This document shows, one piece after another, positions 9,113-20,129 of a stretch of 24,492 nt of DNA. The notes under the pieces were generated by a model. That model ran no database searches. It was not told the DNA's origin and was given only the letters and a program-made list of their open reading frames with translations. The DNA is from Gnetum montanum (Eukaryota; Streptophyta; Gnetopsida; Gnetales; Gnetaceae). The stretch spans positions 753,266 to 777,757 of the forward strand of contig MNCI01020745.1 of assembly GCA_015680685.1 (NCBI GenBank), read 5' to 3'. Within the stretch, counting starts at the first letter, position 1. The number at the start of each line of letters is the position of its first letter. Position numbers and translations under genes: made by a program.

Positions 9113-9650
9113 TGCACTAACTATCCTACATCAACACATCCCTTTCATCAGCACATGGATGTTGATGCATCCTTCTAGAAAATTTGGTTTGATCCCTTTG
9201 CTTTTAGTGTCATCCTAGATGGCCAAGGTTATGTTAATAGACCTCCATTGACTTTTGGATGTTAGCGAAGCCCTACCATTAGGATGGAAAAACTATAAAT
9301 ATCTGAGATGATATCTCATATATAACTTAAAGAGAGCATTTATTTCACTTGAGCTTTTGGTATCCATTTTGTATGATGAGCTTTTCCTTCCTTGGGTATG
9401 TTTATTTCTTTCTTTGTTTTATGTATACTTTGAGTCATCACTTTTACAAGTGATAGTAGACTCTATCAAATTGCTAGGTTGCTTACGTAGCCTAGAATTG
9501 CTTGCTTGATATGAAGTCTAGCATTTGTGCTGTGAATAAGGCCTGTGATTTTCTCTTGTTTTATCATCGATGCCTTAAATGCTAAAATAACAAAAATATT
9601 TATTTAATTATCATTGCATTGAGCTTTGATCCTTTGTTATTATCCAAGGA
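9113..9650 (+). mobile_element. Candidate second LTR-like segment with TATA box
   Basis: It begins TGCACTAAC after the purine-rich run, holds an inverted repeat (catcaacacatcc near 9129 and ggatgttgatg near 9157) and a TATAAAT at 9294-9300. Downstream is T/C-rich DNA (ttccttccttgggtatg, tttctttctttg). By eye it does not align well with 5541-6020 beyond the purine run, the tacatcaaca word and the promoter spacing. The two may be LTRs of related but distinct elements. The right end is not defined. Confidence 0.3.
9294..9300 (+). promoter_or_regulatory. TATA-like box in second LTR-like segment
   Basis: TATAAAT lies in ggaaaaactataaatatctg, about 180 bp after the proposed LTR start. That is somewhat further in than the TATA box of the 5541-6020 segment lies from its own purine run. 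No reading frame follows within 2 kb. Confidence 0.35.
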
Positions 9651-11639
9651 GATCATAATGATATAGCATGATGTTGGGCCATTAAGGTCATAACTAAGAG
9701 TAATTTATTGCACTCCATATGTATAGGACATTGCGATGCATGCATGTTTATTATTTTTTTATTCTTATATTCATAAAATCCATAAAAATTATAAAAATTT
9801 TCTCTATCTCCCACCATGAAAACATAGGTTTTCATTTGTATTATATGTATTATAATATCTTTTATATTTATTGAATACAATGATATACATGAGTTTTCTT
9901 TGCAATCCACTCATCATCATCTTTCAAGCTTACGATTGAATCATGCTATGTTCTATATGGTAAATCCTATTAGTTAAAATTGGTGGGACCCCTATCACTA
10001 CCTACTCTAATTTTGCTAAGAACAAGATAGAAATTAAAATTAAAAAACATGCAGAAAGATAGGAAGATAGTATATTTATGTCATGAAATTAATCAAAAGT
10101 ATAAACAAATACAAAAACTAGTGATGAGCAATTATTGAACTCTTAGCCTATTATAGTGTAACTTTGGACTCTTTTCCATTGGCTTTTCATTTATATAATA
10201 CTTTTCTATTATATCTTATTATTATCAATAATAGTAAAACTACTAACCTAGATCAATTAGATATCATTAAAATACCATTTAAGTAAAAAAAACAAGTTCA
10301 ACATTTGGATTTCTAAGTTTTTTAAATAAAAATGATATATAATCCGAATTTTATAGGTTTTTATTTATTTTTTAAGAAAAAAATAGAAAAATTAACTCAT
10401 CCTACTAGTTAAAATGGATAAAACTACATTAAAAATTACTAAATAAAAACTAGTTTAAGTGTTAAACATTATTATATCTTACACATATGCATAAGAAAAT
10501 TATAGATATATTCTCTTGTATCTTTGCTAGGTTGTATTTGTTGAGTCTAGAAACCTAGGACCTTCTCTTCCATCAATTATCAATGTGGATGTAGAATAGC
10601 AAGGGAACCTTGAACACTAGGAGGTGATAGGTCAATAAGAGACATGTTACTTGAGCTTACTTTGAAACTCATGACTATTAGTATCTATCAAATTAATATA
10701 ATTTTAAAAGTAAGTTTCTAAAATTACCAGTACTATTTAGGGAGATTTTCATTATATTTGGAATGTAATATTAATTTTAGAATTTTCAAAATTTTTATTT
10801 TTTGATTAATCACTAATTAATCATTTTGAAGGTTATAAAGTTTTCCTGATAGTGTAGTTACTTATAATCATGTTTTTTTTTATACTCAATAATAAAATCA
10901 CACTGTAGCTAAAATTGATAATCATTACTATATTAGGATACATAGTATTATAATCACTTCAACATAAAGTAAGTACAAACAAATCCTAATTTGCATATCA
11001 TTTTTAAATATAAGAGAATTAGTGTGAACTTATAACTTGTTAGTATGAAATTTTATGCATAGCTTATGTCGTATCATTCACATTATGTCAAAATATGTCT
11101 TTGATTGCTAACTTTGCTTTTGTATTCAATCTCATCTTTCTTTCATCTCTTGGTTTGCTTAACTATGCATAAGCCACTGAATTAGGTTGCAATGTTCTAA
11201 CCATGGTACCTTTTAGATTATATATACATTCAAAATCTAACCATTTTTTTGTTTATTCTTGATTTTTGTATGAACCAATCCACTATTAGATTTTTTATCC
11301 TTTATTTTCTAAATTCAATATTTCTTACTTTGTCCATTATATAATGTCTACTTTATTTCCTTCTCCTAGCCTCACCAAACAATATCATTTAATCCTTGAT
11401 ATCAGAAAATGAATTAAATGATCTCTTTGGCTTTCCATTCCTTAAGCCAACATATGCATCTTTCTATTACTTTACTTGAGTTTCATCATTATCTAATCCT
11501 CGATCCATAATATCCTACTAAATAATTATTGGCCAAAACATTTGTGTAATTACATCCTAACATAATATTTTCTCATGGAAAGCATGTAAAATTTATAATT
11601 TTTTTCTAGTAATTATTTCTTTCTCTTCACTCTATCTTG
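9651..11639. other. AT-rich intergenic stretch, no gene seen
   Basis: About 2 kb of very AT-rich DNA with stops in all frames. Short open frames such as 9653-9910 minus have no protein-like character beyond AT-driven Ile, Asn, Lys and Tyr. No RNA gene, domain or tandem repeat was recognised. Confidence 0.5.
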
Positions 11640-13990
11640 TCATTTTCCTAAAGGCCTTTCATCACCCTATCCCATTTCTTGATGTTGGATCTAATGAAAT
11701 CTATAATCATTGTTATGTACCCAGGTCGATCAAATGTTGTACCTAGGATCTTTGGTTCACCTCTAGGAAGATTTAGAAGTTCATTTATGGATTCCCATAG
11801 CTTAAATGATTTAGACCAATTTTTTTCATGATATTTCTTTTCCAGTTCATTACAAGAATACCCTCCTCCAAGTGGAATATGATATAATGAATGTGTTGTA
11901 TTTCAAAAAGCTTTTTTTACTTGAATTGATATGTATCCTTCTAGGAATCCCTTGAAGTCATATATCATATCAATGTAATATGGAATGTAGTTATTTCCAT
12001 TATCTTTATCTATAACACCTATAACTTCTAGTAGAGAAATTATGTCCTTTATCCTTGTAGCCATGGATAGTCTTCCTAAACTACCATCAATATCCTCATG
12101 CATATGTCCTATCGAAAGGAAGCTCAACTTTATAACCTTGAAAATTATTTTTTCCATAAGTAACAATAAATTAACTAACATATTTATTCTTATTATCTCC
12201 TTCATAGTTATCCATTTGTACATAAAGTGTAGTAGGCAATAGCTTAAAGAGAGATTTCAAATTTTTCTCATCAGCATCATGTAACTAATACTATTCTTCA
12301 AGTCCCATTTCATAATGATTAAGTAGTACTGTTGTAAATATAATATTCTAGAATTATATTGTTTCTTCATAATATCACCACACCTATCAACAGGATCATT
12401 ATCTAAAACCTATTGACAAAGATGTCATGGTAAATTTAAAACCCATCTATTTATAAAATGAATTGAAATACCCAAAACCTCCATATCCTTGTCCTTTAAC
12501 TAGAATTCCTACAAGGGAGATTTGGAGTCTCTCTTTCTTAAGAATATCCTTAGGAAAAATTAATAATTTTGGCAATGATTTTTGACATATTCATTTTCTC
12601 ATGAATGATGCTTAGGTAATTAGTAGGTTTCCTTGTTACTCGATCCATGTAAATGTAGTATGTGTTCTTACATACAATTACATAATCATAATGATTTTGG
12701 AGCTCCCTTTAGATTCTATCTCATTCTATGGTCCTTCATGATTTTCTTTATTTTTTTAAATGTATGATAAGATCTACAAACTAAGAAATCATTTTTTCTA
12801 TTGAAATTTACATTTGGACAATATTTGATGAAAATATTTGAAAATTAACTTTTGCTAATAGGTGGTAATCCCAGTTTAGGTAATCTAGAATTAATGTAAT
12901 TTTTTAGTAAAATATTTTGACTCATAGTCATAGATAATGTTCTAATATATATATATATATATTTCATCTCTCATAGCTTGCCTACATTTTAATGGTGACT
13001 AGTTAGTCATCTCATCAATAAATCTCTAACAAATTGTTATTACTATAATCTTACTAGATATTGGCTTTATCTTCCATGTATTTCCATGCTCAAAAAACAC
13101 ATTTTCATCCTTGAAATTACATAAGTGATTATAGAATGTACTACTCATAATTCCATGAATTATACGCCAGGCCTTCTTTCAAATCTTAATCCCATAACAT
13201 TTCACTATCTTCACTACATGGTTTTCATTCCAACTAACATGATTTGACTCAAATTCATGCATAATATATGATTTTTGATCATTAGAACTCATTGTGGATA
13301 TCATTTGTGAAGTTTTTCTAATATCATCCATTGTAATCCTTTGCATACAATTCTTCTTACAGTAATCAATATACATGATGGATAGAAAATTGTCAACATG
13401 GTCAATTAATATAATTATTGACATTTTTTCTTATTCTCTATTCTTAATTAGCTCAACCTTCCTTCTACTCTTGTAAGGTATCTTCTCTATGAATGCATTA
13501 CAAATAGGATTCATTAGTTTACTATTAATAGGATCAACAAACTCAAATTTTAACTATATATTGATCTCGATAGGATTGGGCATACTACTTCATAGAAGGA
13601 AAAGGAGTTGGGAATTAAATATATCATATACATGATCCTCCATTCATATTATCATTAATAGAAGATATTTGAACAATAGAGAACATTCCTAGAATTCCTC
13701 CTCAATTGATTCAATATAAACACCAAACTCATTATCATATAGTTGAATAATAGAATAATCTATCATTCTTTCTAAATCACATCTCACATCTATTCTATTT
13801 TGTCTTCATGAATATATCATGGTACCTTCTATTTTAATTTAATATATTGTCCCAGATGTAAGGAAGCCCTTCTTCATACGTTCATTTTTTATCATCAATT
13901 TTCTTCCAAATAATTTATCATGTTACTTCCTTATACTATTTGAAAAAGGACCCGTATTCCATCTATATGAATGTAAATAAACTAAAAGTT
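11640..13990 (-). pseudogene. Decayed GHxHEDIDG / DNKN-motif ORF (DUF7869-like family)
   Basis: A long minus-strand protein remnant can be followed through several frames. From 13990 downward are NERMKKGFLTSGTI, FEFVDPINSKLMNPICNAF, EKIPYKSRRKVELIK and, in the intact 81-codon piece at 13179-13424, QRITMDDIRKTSQM and SSNDQKSYIMHEFES. Next come KKAWRIIHGIMSSTFY (near 13150), NHYDYVIVCKNTYYIYMDRV and NYLSIIHEKMNMSK (near 12600). LYVQMDNYEGDNKNKY (about 12180-12227) and IKLSFLSIGHMHEDIDGSLG (about 12080-12140) follow, then KNWSKSFKLWESINELL. The order of a C-terminal QMDN..DNKN block followed by GHTHEDIDG matches, from memory, a large plant and eukaryote-wide family annotated as DUF7869-type proteins, often transposon-associated. 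A frameshift separates the two blocks and many stops are present, so it is non-functional. Whether it was a host gene or a mobile-element ORF is unknown. Confidence 0.65.
12945..12962. repeat. (AT)9 microsatellite
   Basis: An uninterrupted run of AT dinucleotides lies inside the decayed GHxHEDIDG ORF. It probably arose after the gene lost function and may have disrupted the frame there. Confidence 0.85.
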
Positions 13991-14639
13991 ACAATTATAT
14001 TAATCACTCATCATAAGCAATAACTATTGTAATAACAAATTAAAATGATACACATAATGAAATCATAGTATTTCAAAAGATATGCATATGTGACTCATAT
14101 TATGCTATCTCAATGTTGCATTTGTATCATGAATGTAATGAAGCCTAAAGATATTCATTTTTTAGGTATGGATAATAAATGGGTAGATTCACGAGGTTAC
14201 TTAATTAGATATGATTCTATAACCAATAGTTATGAATCATGCATAACCTCACATCCTTCAAAGGCTTCATGTTTATTATTATGATATCAATTAGATTGTG
14301 TCATTCTATGTTAGTAATGATTGAAAAACAATAAGAATCACAAATTACATAGAAGCATCATAAAATTTGTACGATCAATCAAACTAATGAATCATGAAAC
14401 ATGTATAAACATAAAGAAATATTCAAGATGAATCATCTAAATAAGTCTCAAAGTCACTATACATCATCTAGATGTTATGCATTTCCTATAACTATTCACA
14501 ATTTTAAAATCTTTCATAGTTTATTTGAGATTATCATGCATGAGATTTAATATAAAGAAGCTTATTCATTTTGTAAGATACATATAGTAATCATACAATA
14601 TCGAGAAATCTCATAAATCATGAATGTCATATAAAATAC
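13991..14639. other. No recognisable gene
   Basis: AT-rich DNA between the pseudogene and the 103-bp array. The 64-codon open frame at 14090-14284 plus has no recognisable motif and no codon signal, and is treated as chance. Near 14600-14690 the words aaatcatgaatgtcat and gatcaagcatcc already resemble the array that follows. Confidence 0.4.
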
Positions 14640-15335
14640 ACGGATTGTGCATGACCTATGAAGAACATTAATCATACATGATCAAGCATCCTTAATAAAT
14701 TATTCATTACTAATCAACCTTAATTATTTTAGGAGTTCTAATATGAATCATGCAAGAAGTAAAAATAAGTTAAATCATGGACAACTGAGCAACCTCCATA
14801 ATTTGAAAGTTCTAATATTAATAGTGCATGAAGTATCAATAACTTAAATCATTCAAAACAAAGCATCCTTGCAAAGTCATCCACAATTGAGAAACTTCTA
14901 AAATTTTAAGAGTTATAATATGAATTATGAATGAAGTATTAATGACTTGAATCATGCCAGATTGAGCATCCTCATGAAATCATGCATGTCAAGTAACTTC
15001 CATAATTTGAAGATTTCTAATATGAATCATAGTATAAATAACTTGAATCATGTATGATTGAGCATCCTTACTAGACCATGCATATCTAAGTATCCTCACT
15101 AAATCATGCATGATGAGCTAACCTCTATAATTTGAAGAGTTATAGTATGAATCATTCATGAAGTATCCATAACTCAAATTATGCACAATCGAGCAACCTC
15201 AAGAAATCATGCATGTCCAAGAAACCTCCATGATTTTAATATTTTTAATATGAATTAAGCATGAACTATTAATAACTTAAATCATGCATGACTAATCATC
15301 CTCACTAAATAATGTATAAATTATCAATCATCTCA
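14640..15335. repeat. Degenerate tandem array, ~103-bp period, about 6 copies
   Basis: The word aatatgaat (or a close variant) starts at 14740, 14814, 14917, 15019, 15144 and 15247: spacings 74, 103, 102, 125 and 103. Between these, each unit repeats in the same order gagcaacctccataatttgaa, agttctaatatgaatcat, gaagtatnaataactt, aatcatgcatga and gagcatcctcac. The self-complementary word catgcatg recurs. Divergence between units is high, so the array is old. No coding potential was seen. Confidence 0.75.
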
Positions 15336-16637
15336 ATTTAAGAAGTTATATAATTTTTAGAGATGTTATGAAATTTAACTTGTATGAATGTCTAGTTATT
15401 CAAGAATTTTCAAAATAATTATGTAATGATAGTTGTATGGAATGATTTGATAAGGTAACAATTTTTAATATTATATAGTATGAAAATTGATTATCACATA
15501 GAGCCACAATGTTCATCCCACTAAGTGGGATCCTAGGAGGGTTGGTAAATGAATGAAAGCCTAACCTCTTTGAGTAGCTATGCTTAGGCTCAAACCTAGG
15601 TCTTCAACTTGAGAAACATGCACCTTATCATCACTCCAAATGATAGTTCCTTATATTATGAACATATGACAAGTAAAAGAATATAATTTGGAGTGAACCA
15701 AACTATGAACATATTCTATACAAAAATGTCATGTAGAGGAAGATAATTTTTATGTAATGCTCAAGTGATTTAATTTGACATTATATACACAAAGGTATAT
15801 CTATTCATATAGGCATTTAATAAAATTAGGCTAAAAAAATCACTATTCTTATACTACTTTGAAGATAACGATAAGGTCATAGGAACATTCATAACGTTTT
15901 GTATCACCTTTTCTTATTTTCTTGTTACTCTATTAAGATATAATATATTGAAGTGTTAATTCCTCTCCGATAATAATGAATATTCTTGGAGGAAAAAAAG
16001 TAAAAATCAAGTATGAAGTACATACTATAATAATTTAGGTTTAGGAATTAAAAAAAAAAAGTTGACAGAGGAGAATGTTAAGTAAATATAAAATTGTAAT
16101 AAATATGGAGTACACATTAAAATGTTTTTGGTCTAGGAATTGCAATAATAGAAATAAATAGAGAAGAATGTACAAGTAAATATAAAAATTTAACATGTAA
16201 ATGATTGGTATATGATAATAGTACCTAGAGCTTTCTTTTCAACCTCAATTGTATATTCATTTTTCTTTTGTCAATGATAATGAAAGAATGGGATATCCTA
16301 ATAACTATGAGTTTTGATACTTTAGTAAAGCTAGAATGTAGTCATGTAGAATAATGATATATTATTGTTAGTTATTTGCATCTTAACCTAGTTTCCCACA
16401 TCTTTTGTCCATGATTTTTATTGATTAAATGTTTTAAGTCTCACTATAGTAGGATTTACTTTTTGACTTCTTAAGAAATGGTTTTAGTTTTAGCAAGACA
16501 TCCCATTGAACATAGTCTCAATTGAAGACAAATATGCTCACATGTCTTACAATAAATTTTTATTTGTGGGTTCCATTGAATTTAATAAATTTCAAGGGAT
16601 ATTTATGAATAGGTAAAATTAATATGTGAAAGATTTT
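15336..16637. other. AT-rich stretch without a recognisable gene
   Basis: It contains a hairpin at 15515-15531 and a somewhat more GC-rich patch near 15510-15650 (cctaggagggttggtaaatg, ctcaaacctaggtcttc) that may be a fragment of another transposable element. If the chromovirus at 17304 had a 5' LTR it should lie in or near this region. I could not find a primer-binding site or clear LTR ends. Confidence 0.4.
15515..15531. other. 17-bp hairpin
   Basis: ATCCCACT and AGTGGGAT are exact 8-bp inverted arms around a single a. It stands at the edge of a locally GC-richer patch and could mark an old transposon end. Confidence 0.5.
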
Positions 16638-17310
16638 ATTCTCATTAATTATATAGACCTTAGAGATAGAACTAAGATTAGTTACTCCTTTGTTATTATA
16701 GTGATGATTTGTGATCATTAATAAATCAATGAGTTGTGGATGCATGTGTCATAGATGATAAATTTGTATTTATCATTATAACTTATGTCATGGATTCAAA
16801 AATGCTATGATTCTTATTAAAAGTTGAGACTTTAGTCTCGAAACTAGGATTAGTCATCCTTTTGTCTTCTCTCTAAAGTTGTGTTCCCATTAATGAGTCA
16901 ACCATGTGTAGGTGCATGTCTCATAAATCAAGAAATGGTGTAATTCTTATCATAAGTGAACATCTTAGTACCAGAACTAAGGTTAGTTATTATTTTGTTA
17001 TCTCACTGAAGATGTGTTTCCATTGATGAGTCAACCATGTTTTGGTGTAGATGTCATGAATTTAGCAATGGCCTTATTCTCATTAATAGTTGAGACCCCA
17101 ATCCTAGAACTAGGATTAGTCATATTTTTATCATCTCACTTAAGATGTATTTCCATTAATAAGTCAACTATGTGTGGATGCATGTATCATGAATATAGTA
17201 AATAATTTGATTCTCATTAAAAGTTAAAACCCTAGTCCCAAAACTAAGGTTATTCATCCTTTTGTCATCTCATTGAAGATGTGTTCCCATTGATGAGTCA
17301 ACCATGTTTC
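16638..17310. repeat. 133-bp tandem array running into the gag start
   Basis: The word attct(c/t)at starts units at 16638, 16810, 16943, 17076 and 17210, and the word (g/a)agtcaac(c/t)atgt falls at 16895, 17028, 17161 and 17295: spacings 133, 133 and 134. Each unit has the order attctcattaaaagttgaga, cctagaactaggattagtca, ccttttgtcatctcactgaa, gatgtgttcccattgatgag, tcaaccatgtgtggatgcat. The first unit carries about 39 extra bases and the last is cut at about 17310, where gag begins. A weaker partial copy may start near 16560. Open frames here come from the repeat. It occupies the place of the 5' leader of the chromovirus. Confidence 0.85.
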
Positions 17311-18158
17311 ATAAAAGAGAAATTAAAGGCGAGGGATATGGGGACTAGCTTAATCGACCTAGAGAATTACTAACACAAGTTCATGTCAAGAAGGTAAAAT
17401 TAGACCATTATGATGAAGCCCCTTCATCTAGTGCCAAGGCAAAGAATTGGCTTGATACAATGAAAATTTACTTTGATATGTTAAATATGTCAAGTCAAGA
17501 ACTTTTCGAATTCATCTCCCTCTATTTAAGAGGTCTTGTGGCAACATGGTGGAATGGACTGAGATCTCAAGGTTTGATTACAAGTTGGCTTAATTTTTGT
17601 TGATATTTTGAACAAAAATTCATACCGAATTCTTTTCCCAAAGAGTGAAAAATGAGATTTAATTTCTTAAGATTGGGAAGGTGATTCGTAGAAGATTACT
17701 ACAAAGAGTTCTATGAGCTTTCTTAGTATGTAAGCCATCGAGATGAAGGAGAATTAGCTTCAAAGTTTATTAGTAGACCACATGCACAATTACATTCCTA
17801 GACATGATCACATAATCCTTAGATAGTTCTTGAAGCACATAGAATTGCCAAGGATTATGAAGAAATGAATCAAGTACGAACTACCCTTCCACAAGCTACC
17901 ATTTGACAAGATACATTTCCACAAGCAACGGTAAAAGAAACACCACCTAAGAGAGCTCAATTGGGAACATGATGTTTTCTTTGTGGTGAAGATCATTTCA
18001 AATGGGATTGTCCAAAATTATGAAAAAAGATGCAAAGGACCAATCAAACCAGGAATCAAAACCCCAACTTGAACATGAACAAAGGAAAAATCCAAACCAC
18101 CTCCATAGTTGTAAAGAAGATTTCTGCATCAACTAAGTCAAGTTTGCATAGATTTTAA
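17304..18158 (+). pseudogene. gag: Chromovirus gag with zinc knuckle, stop-ridden
   Basis: One frame of 284 codons from the ATG at 17304 to a TAA at 18156-18158 holds the Ty3 gag core without a frameshift, though with about ten internal stops. Visible blocks are AKAKNWLDTMKIYFDML, SLYLRGLVATWWNGLRSQG and EDYYKEFYEL, the usual retrotransposon gag (capsid) pattern. The zinc knuckle reads CFLCGEDHFKWDC, with codons at 17973, 17982, 17994 and 18009. Spacing is C-x2-C-x3-H-x4-C, one residue short of the usual x4 before His. The knuckle binds RNA in the particle. The start ATG lies inside the last 133-bp repeat unit; an earlier start is not evident, and the first conserved block lies about 45 codons in. 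Confidence 0.85.
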
Positions 18159-18440
18159 TTTTATTTATTGATTTTTGAAGGTTTAATTAAAGGTAAAAAA
18201 AATAAATTTTTGATTGATTGTGGTGCTAGTAATAACTTTATTTCTCAAAAGTTAATTAATTTATTGAAATTAAGTTTACCTTTCAAGAAAATTATTAAGA
18301 TAGACCTTGTAGATGGAACAACTGTGCGCAAGCATACCAAGTATAGAGAAATTACATTTACCTTGTGAGACATTCCTGTTGTTGATGAATTCTTTGAATT
18401 TGAACTAAGAGATGTCGATGCAATTTTAGAAATGTCTTTC
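18159..18440 (+). pseudogene. Chromovirus aspartic protease domain
   Basis: It reads directly on from gag in the same frame. The active-site motif is FLIDCGASNNFIS (Asp codon 18216-18218), followed by LINLLKLSLPF, LVDGTTV and, after a TGA at 18369, FELRDVDAILEMSFL. The latter matches the D(V/A)ILGM(S/D)WL block that ends retroviral-type proteases. In active enzymes the motif is D-S/T-G-A; here the second position is Cys (TGT), a change likely to impair catalysis. The enzyme would have cleaved the gag-pol polyprotein. Confidence 0.82.
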
Positions 18441-18539
18441 CTGTAAAAATTTGATATTACCTCCACTTTGGAATTTGTGTTTTAAAGGTTCCAACCATTG
18501 ATGGAGTTAGGGTTGTAAGGGAAGTAGAAATAGCAAAGA

Positions 18540-19430
18540 AAATTCACACAATTACCATTAAGCAAGCCAAAAGATTAGTAAAAATGGGTGCTATGATGTT
18601 TGTTGTCAAAGTAACCCAACCTAAAAAATATTCAGGTATTAATATTCCAAAAGAACTTGATGAGTATAAAGATTCAGTATTTAGTGAAACTAGAGAACTA
18701 CCTCCAAAAAGAACTATGAGCATGCTATTGATTTTTTTCCTAGTACACAACCTATTTTAGAAGCCCCTTATAGATTTTCTACTTCTAAATTAAGAGAATT
18801 GAAAGTACAATTAGATCAAATTTTGGAAGAAGGGAAAATTCAACCTAGCATATCACCTTGGGGTACACTAGTTTTATTCGTTAAGAAGACTGATGTTATG
18901 TTAAGATTCTAGAATCACTTTAAGGGCATTGAATAAGGTAATGATTAAAAGTAATTATCCTTTTCCTAGAATCGATGATTTTTTTTATCAACTTACATGC
19001 AAATGTTATTTTTCAAAGATTGATTTAAAATCAAGTTATTATGAAATGAGGATTAAGGAGAAAGATATTGAGAAAACTTCTTTCAGAACAAGGTATGGAT
19101 TATATGAATTTGTTGTCATGCCATTTGGATTAAATAATGCACCTACAAAATTCATGGAATTAATGAATAATATTTTTCATGAATATCTTGATCAATTTGT
19201 TATTTTATGAATGATATACTTGTTTATTCTAAGTCAAGAGAAGAACATGTTAAACATTTGAAAATTACAATGCAAATTCTTAAAGAGCATCAATTGAAAG
19301 GTAAATTAAGTAAATGTGAACTCTTTAAAGAAGGAGTCTCTTACTTGGGCCAGATAGTTTCTAAGAAAGGATTAGAAGTAGATCCAGCAAAAGTTAGTGC
19401 AATTCAAGATTGGCCTGAACTAAAGGATGC
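18540..19430 (+). pseudogene. pol: Chromovirus reverse transcriptase domain, inactivated
   Basis: The connector includes EIAKKIHTITIKQAKRLVK, DEYKDSVFSE and, after a frameshift near 18715, HAIDFFPSTQPILEAPYRFS. RT proper shows [51 protein letters not shown] (first catalytic Asp codon 19022-19024), [20 protein letters not shown], ending in YLGQIVSKKGLEVDP. Frameshifts lie near 18921 and at about 19204, the latter just before the catalytic loop. The loop itself reads MNDILVYS where the family has (I/V)DDILVYS, so the first Asp of the YxDD-type box is Asn (AAT at 19210-19212). Both lesions would abolish polymerase activity. Confidence 0.92.
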
Positions 19431-19589
19431 TTTAGCAGTTCACAGTTTCTTAGGTTTACTTGGTTTTTATCGATATTTCATTAAATATTATTCTACTTTG
19501 GTAGTCCCATTGATTGAACTTTTGCAGGAAAAATGTGTGTTTAAGTATCATGAAAAATGCAAGGAAGCTTTCCTCCAATTAAAGATGCT

Positions 19590-20000
19590 ACTCACAATAG
19601 CACCTATTCTAAGAATTCCAAATGAGGAATTACCATTTGAAGTATCCATGGATGCCTATGGAATAGGAATCAGAGCAATTTTGTCACAAGATAATAAAGT
19701 GGTATGTTATGAATCTTGTAAATTATGAGGAACTAAGGTAAATTACTTGACCCATGATTTAGAATTACCAGCAATTGTTCATGCTTTGAAAGTTTGAAGA
19801 CATTATCTTTGTGGAAAAAGGTTTGTACTAAAAACATATCATAAAAGTTTAGAATATTTGCAGAGATAGCCTATTTTGAATACTTAATAATGATGATGGG
19901 TAGAAGTATTGGTTGAACAAGATTTTAAAATCAAATATATTCCCAGAAAATGAAATGTAGTTGCTGATGCCCTTAGTCGAATGTGGAACTTGATGATAGT
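19590..20000 (+). pseudogene. Chromovirus RNase H domain
   Basis: RNase H follows RT in the same frame as 19207. Visible blocks are LPFEVSMDAYGIGIRAILSQ (Asp codon 19651-19653), VNYLTHDLELPAIVHAL (Glu codon 19762-19764) and FVLKTYHKSLEYL. The family normally has DH in the last block; here the Asp is Tyr (TAT, 19837-19839). A TGA at 19726 and a stop in place of the Trp of ALEVWRHYL also interrupt it. The domain ends at IPRK-x-NVVADALSR, where the x is a TGA replacing the Trp typical of this linker. It would have degraded the RNA strand of the hybrid. Confidence 0.88.
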
Positions 20001-20129
20001 TGTGGTAACAACCCTTATGGGAGAAGAAATTAAGGAATAGATAAAAGAATATCCTTATTTTAACAATATTTTAACAATATTTCCTCTAAACCTCAATATC
20101 AACTTGCCTCTAATGGTTTATTGATAAAA

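Noticed and set aside
9653-9910. Minus-strand 85-codon open frame
   Set aside because: AT-driven composition, no motif and no neighbouring signals; consistent with chance.
12042-12242. Plus-strand 66-codon open frame
   Set aside because: It is the antisense shadow of the GHxHEDIDG pseudogene block.
14090-14284. Plus-strand 64-codon open frame
   Set aside because: No recognisable domain and no upstream or downstream continuation in any frame.
14640-15335. CRISPR-like array
   Set aside because: Units are degenerate throughout without a constant repeat and unique spacers, and the context is plant nuclear DNA.
15543-15597. tRNA-derived SINE head (A-box-like tggtaaatg, B-box-like ggctcaaacct)
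   Set aside because: Both boxes depart from consensus, there is no tRNA fold, no poly-A or poly-T tail and no target duplication.
17014-17205. Plus-strand 63-codon open frame
   Set aside because: It is produced by the 133-bp tandem repeat and is not maintained between units.
17304-17340. Primer-binding site for the chromovirus near the gag start
   Set aside because: No stretch complementary to initiator tRNA-Met or another tRNA end was found between 15336 and 17340.
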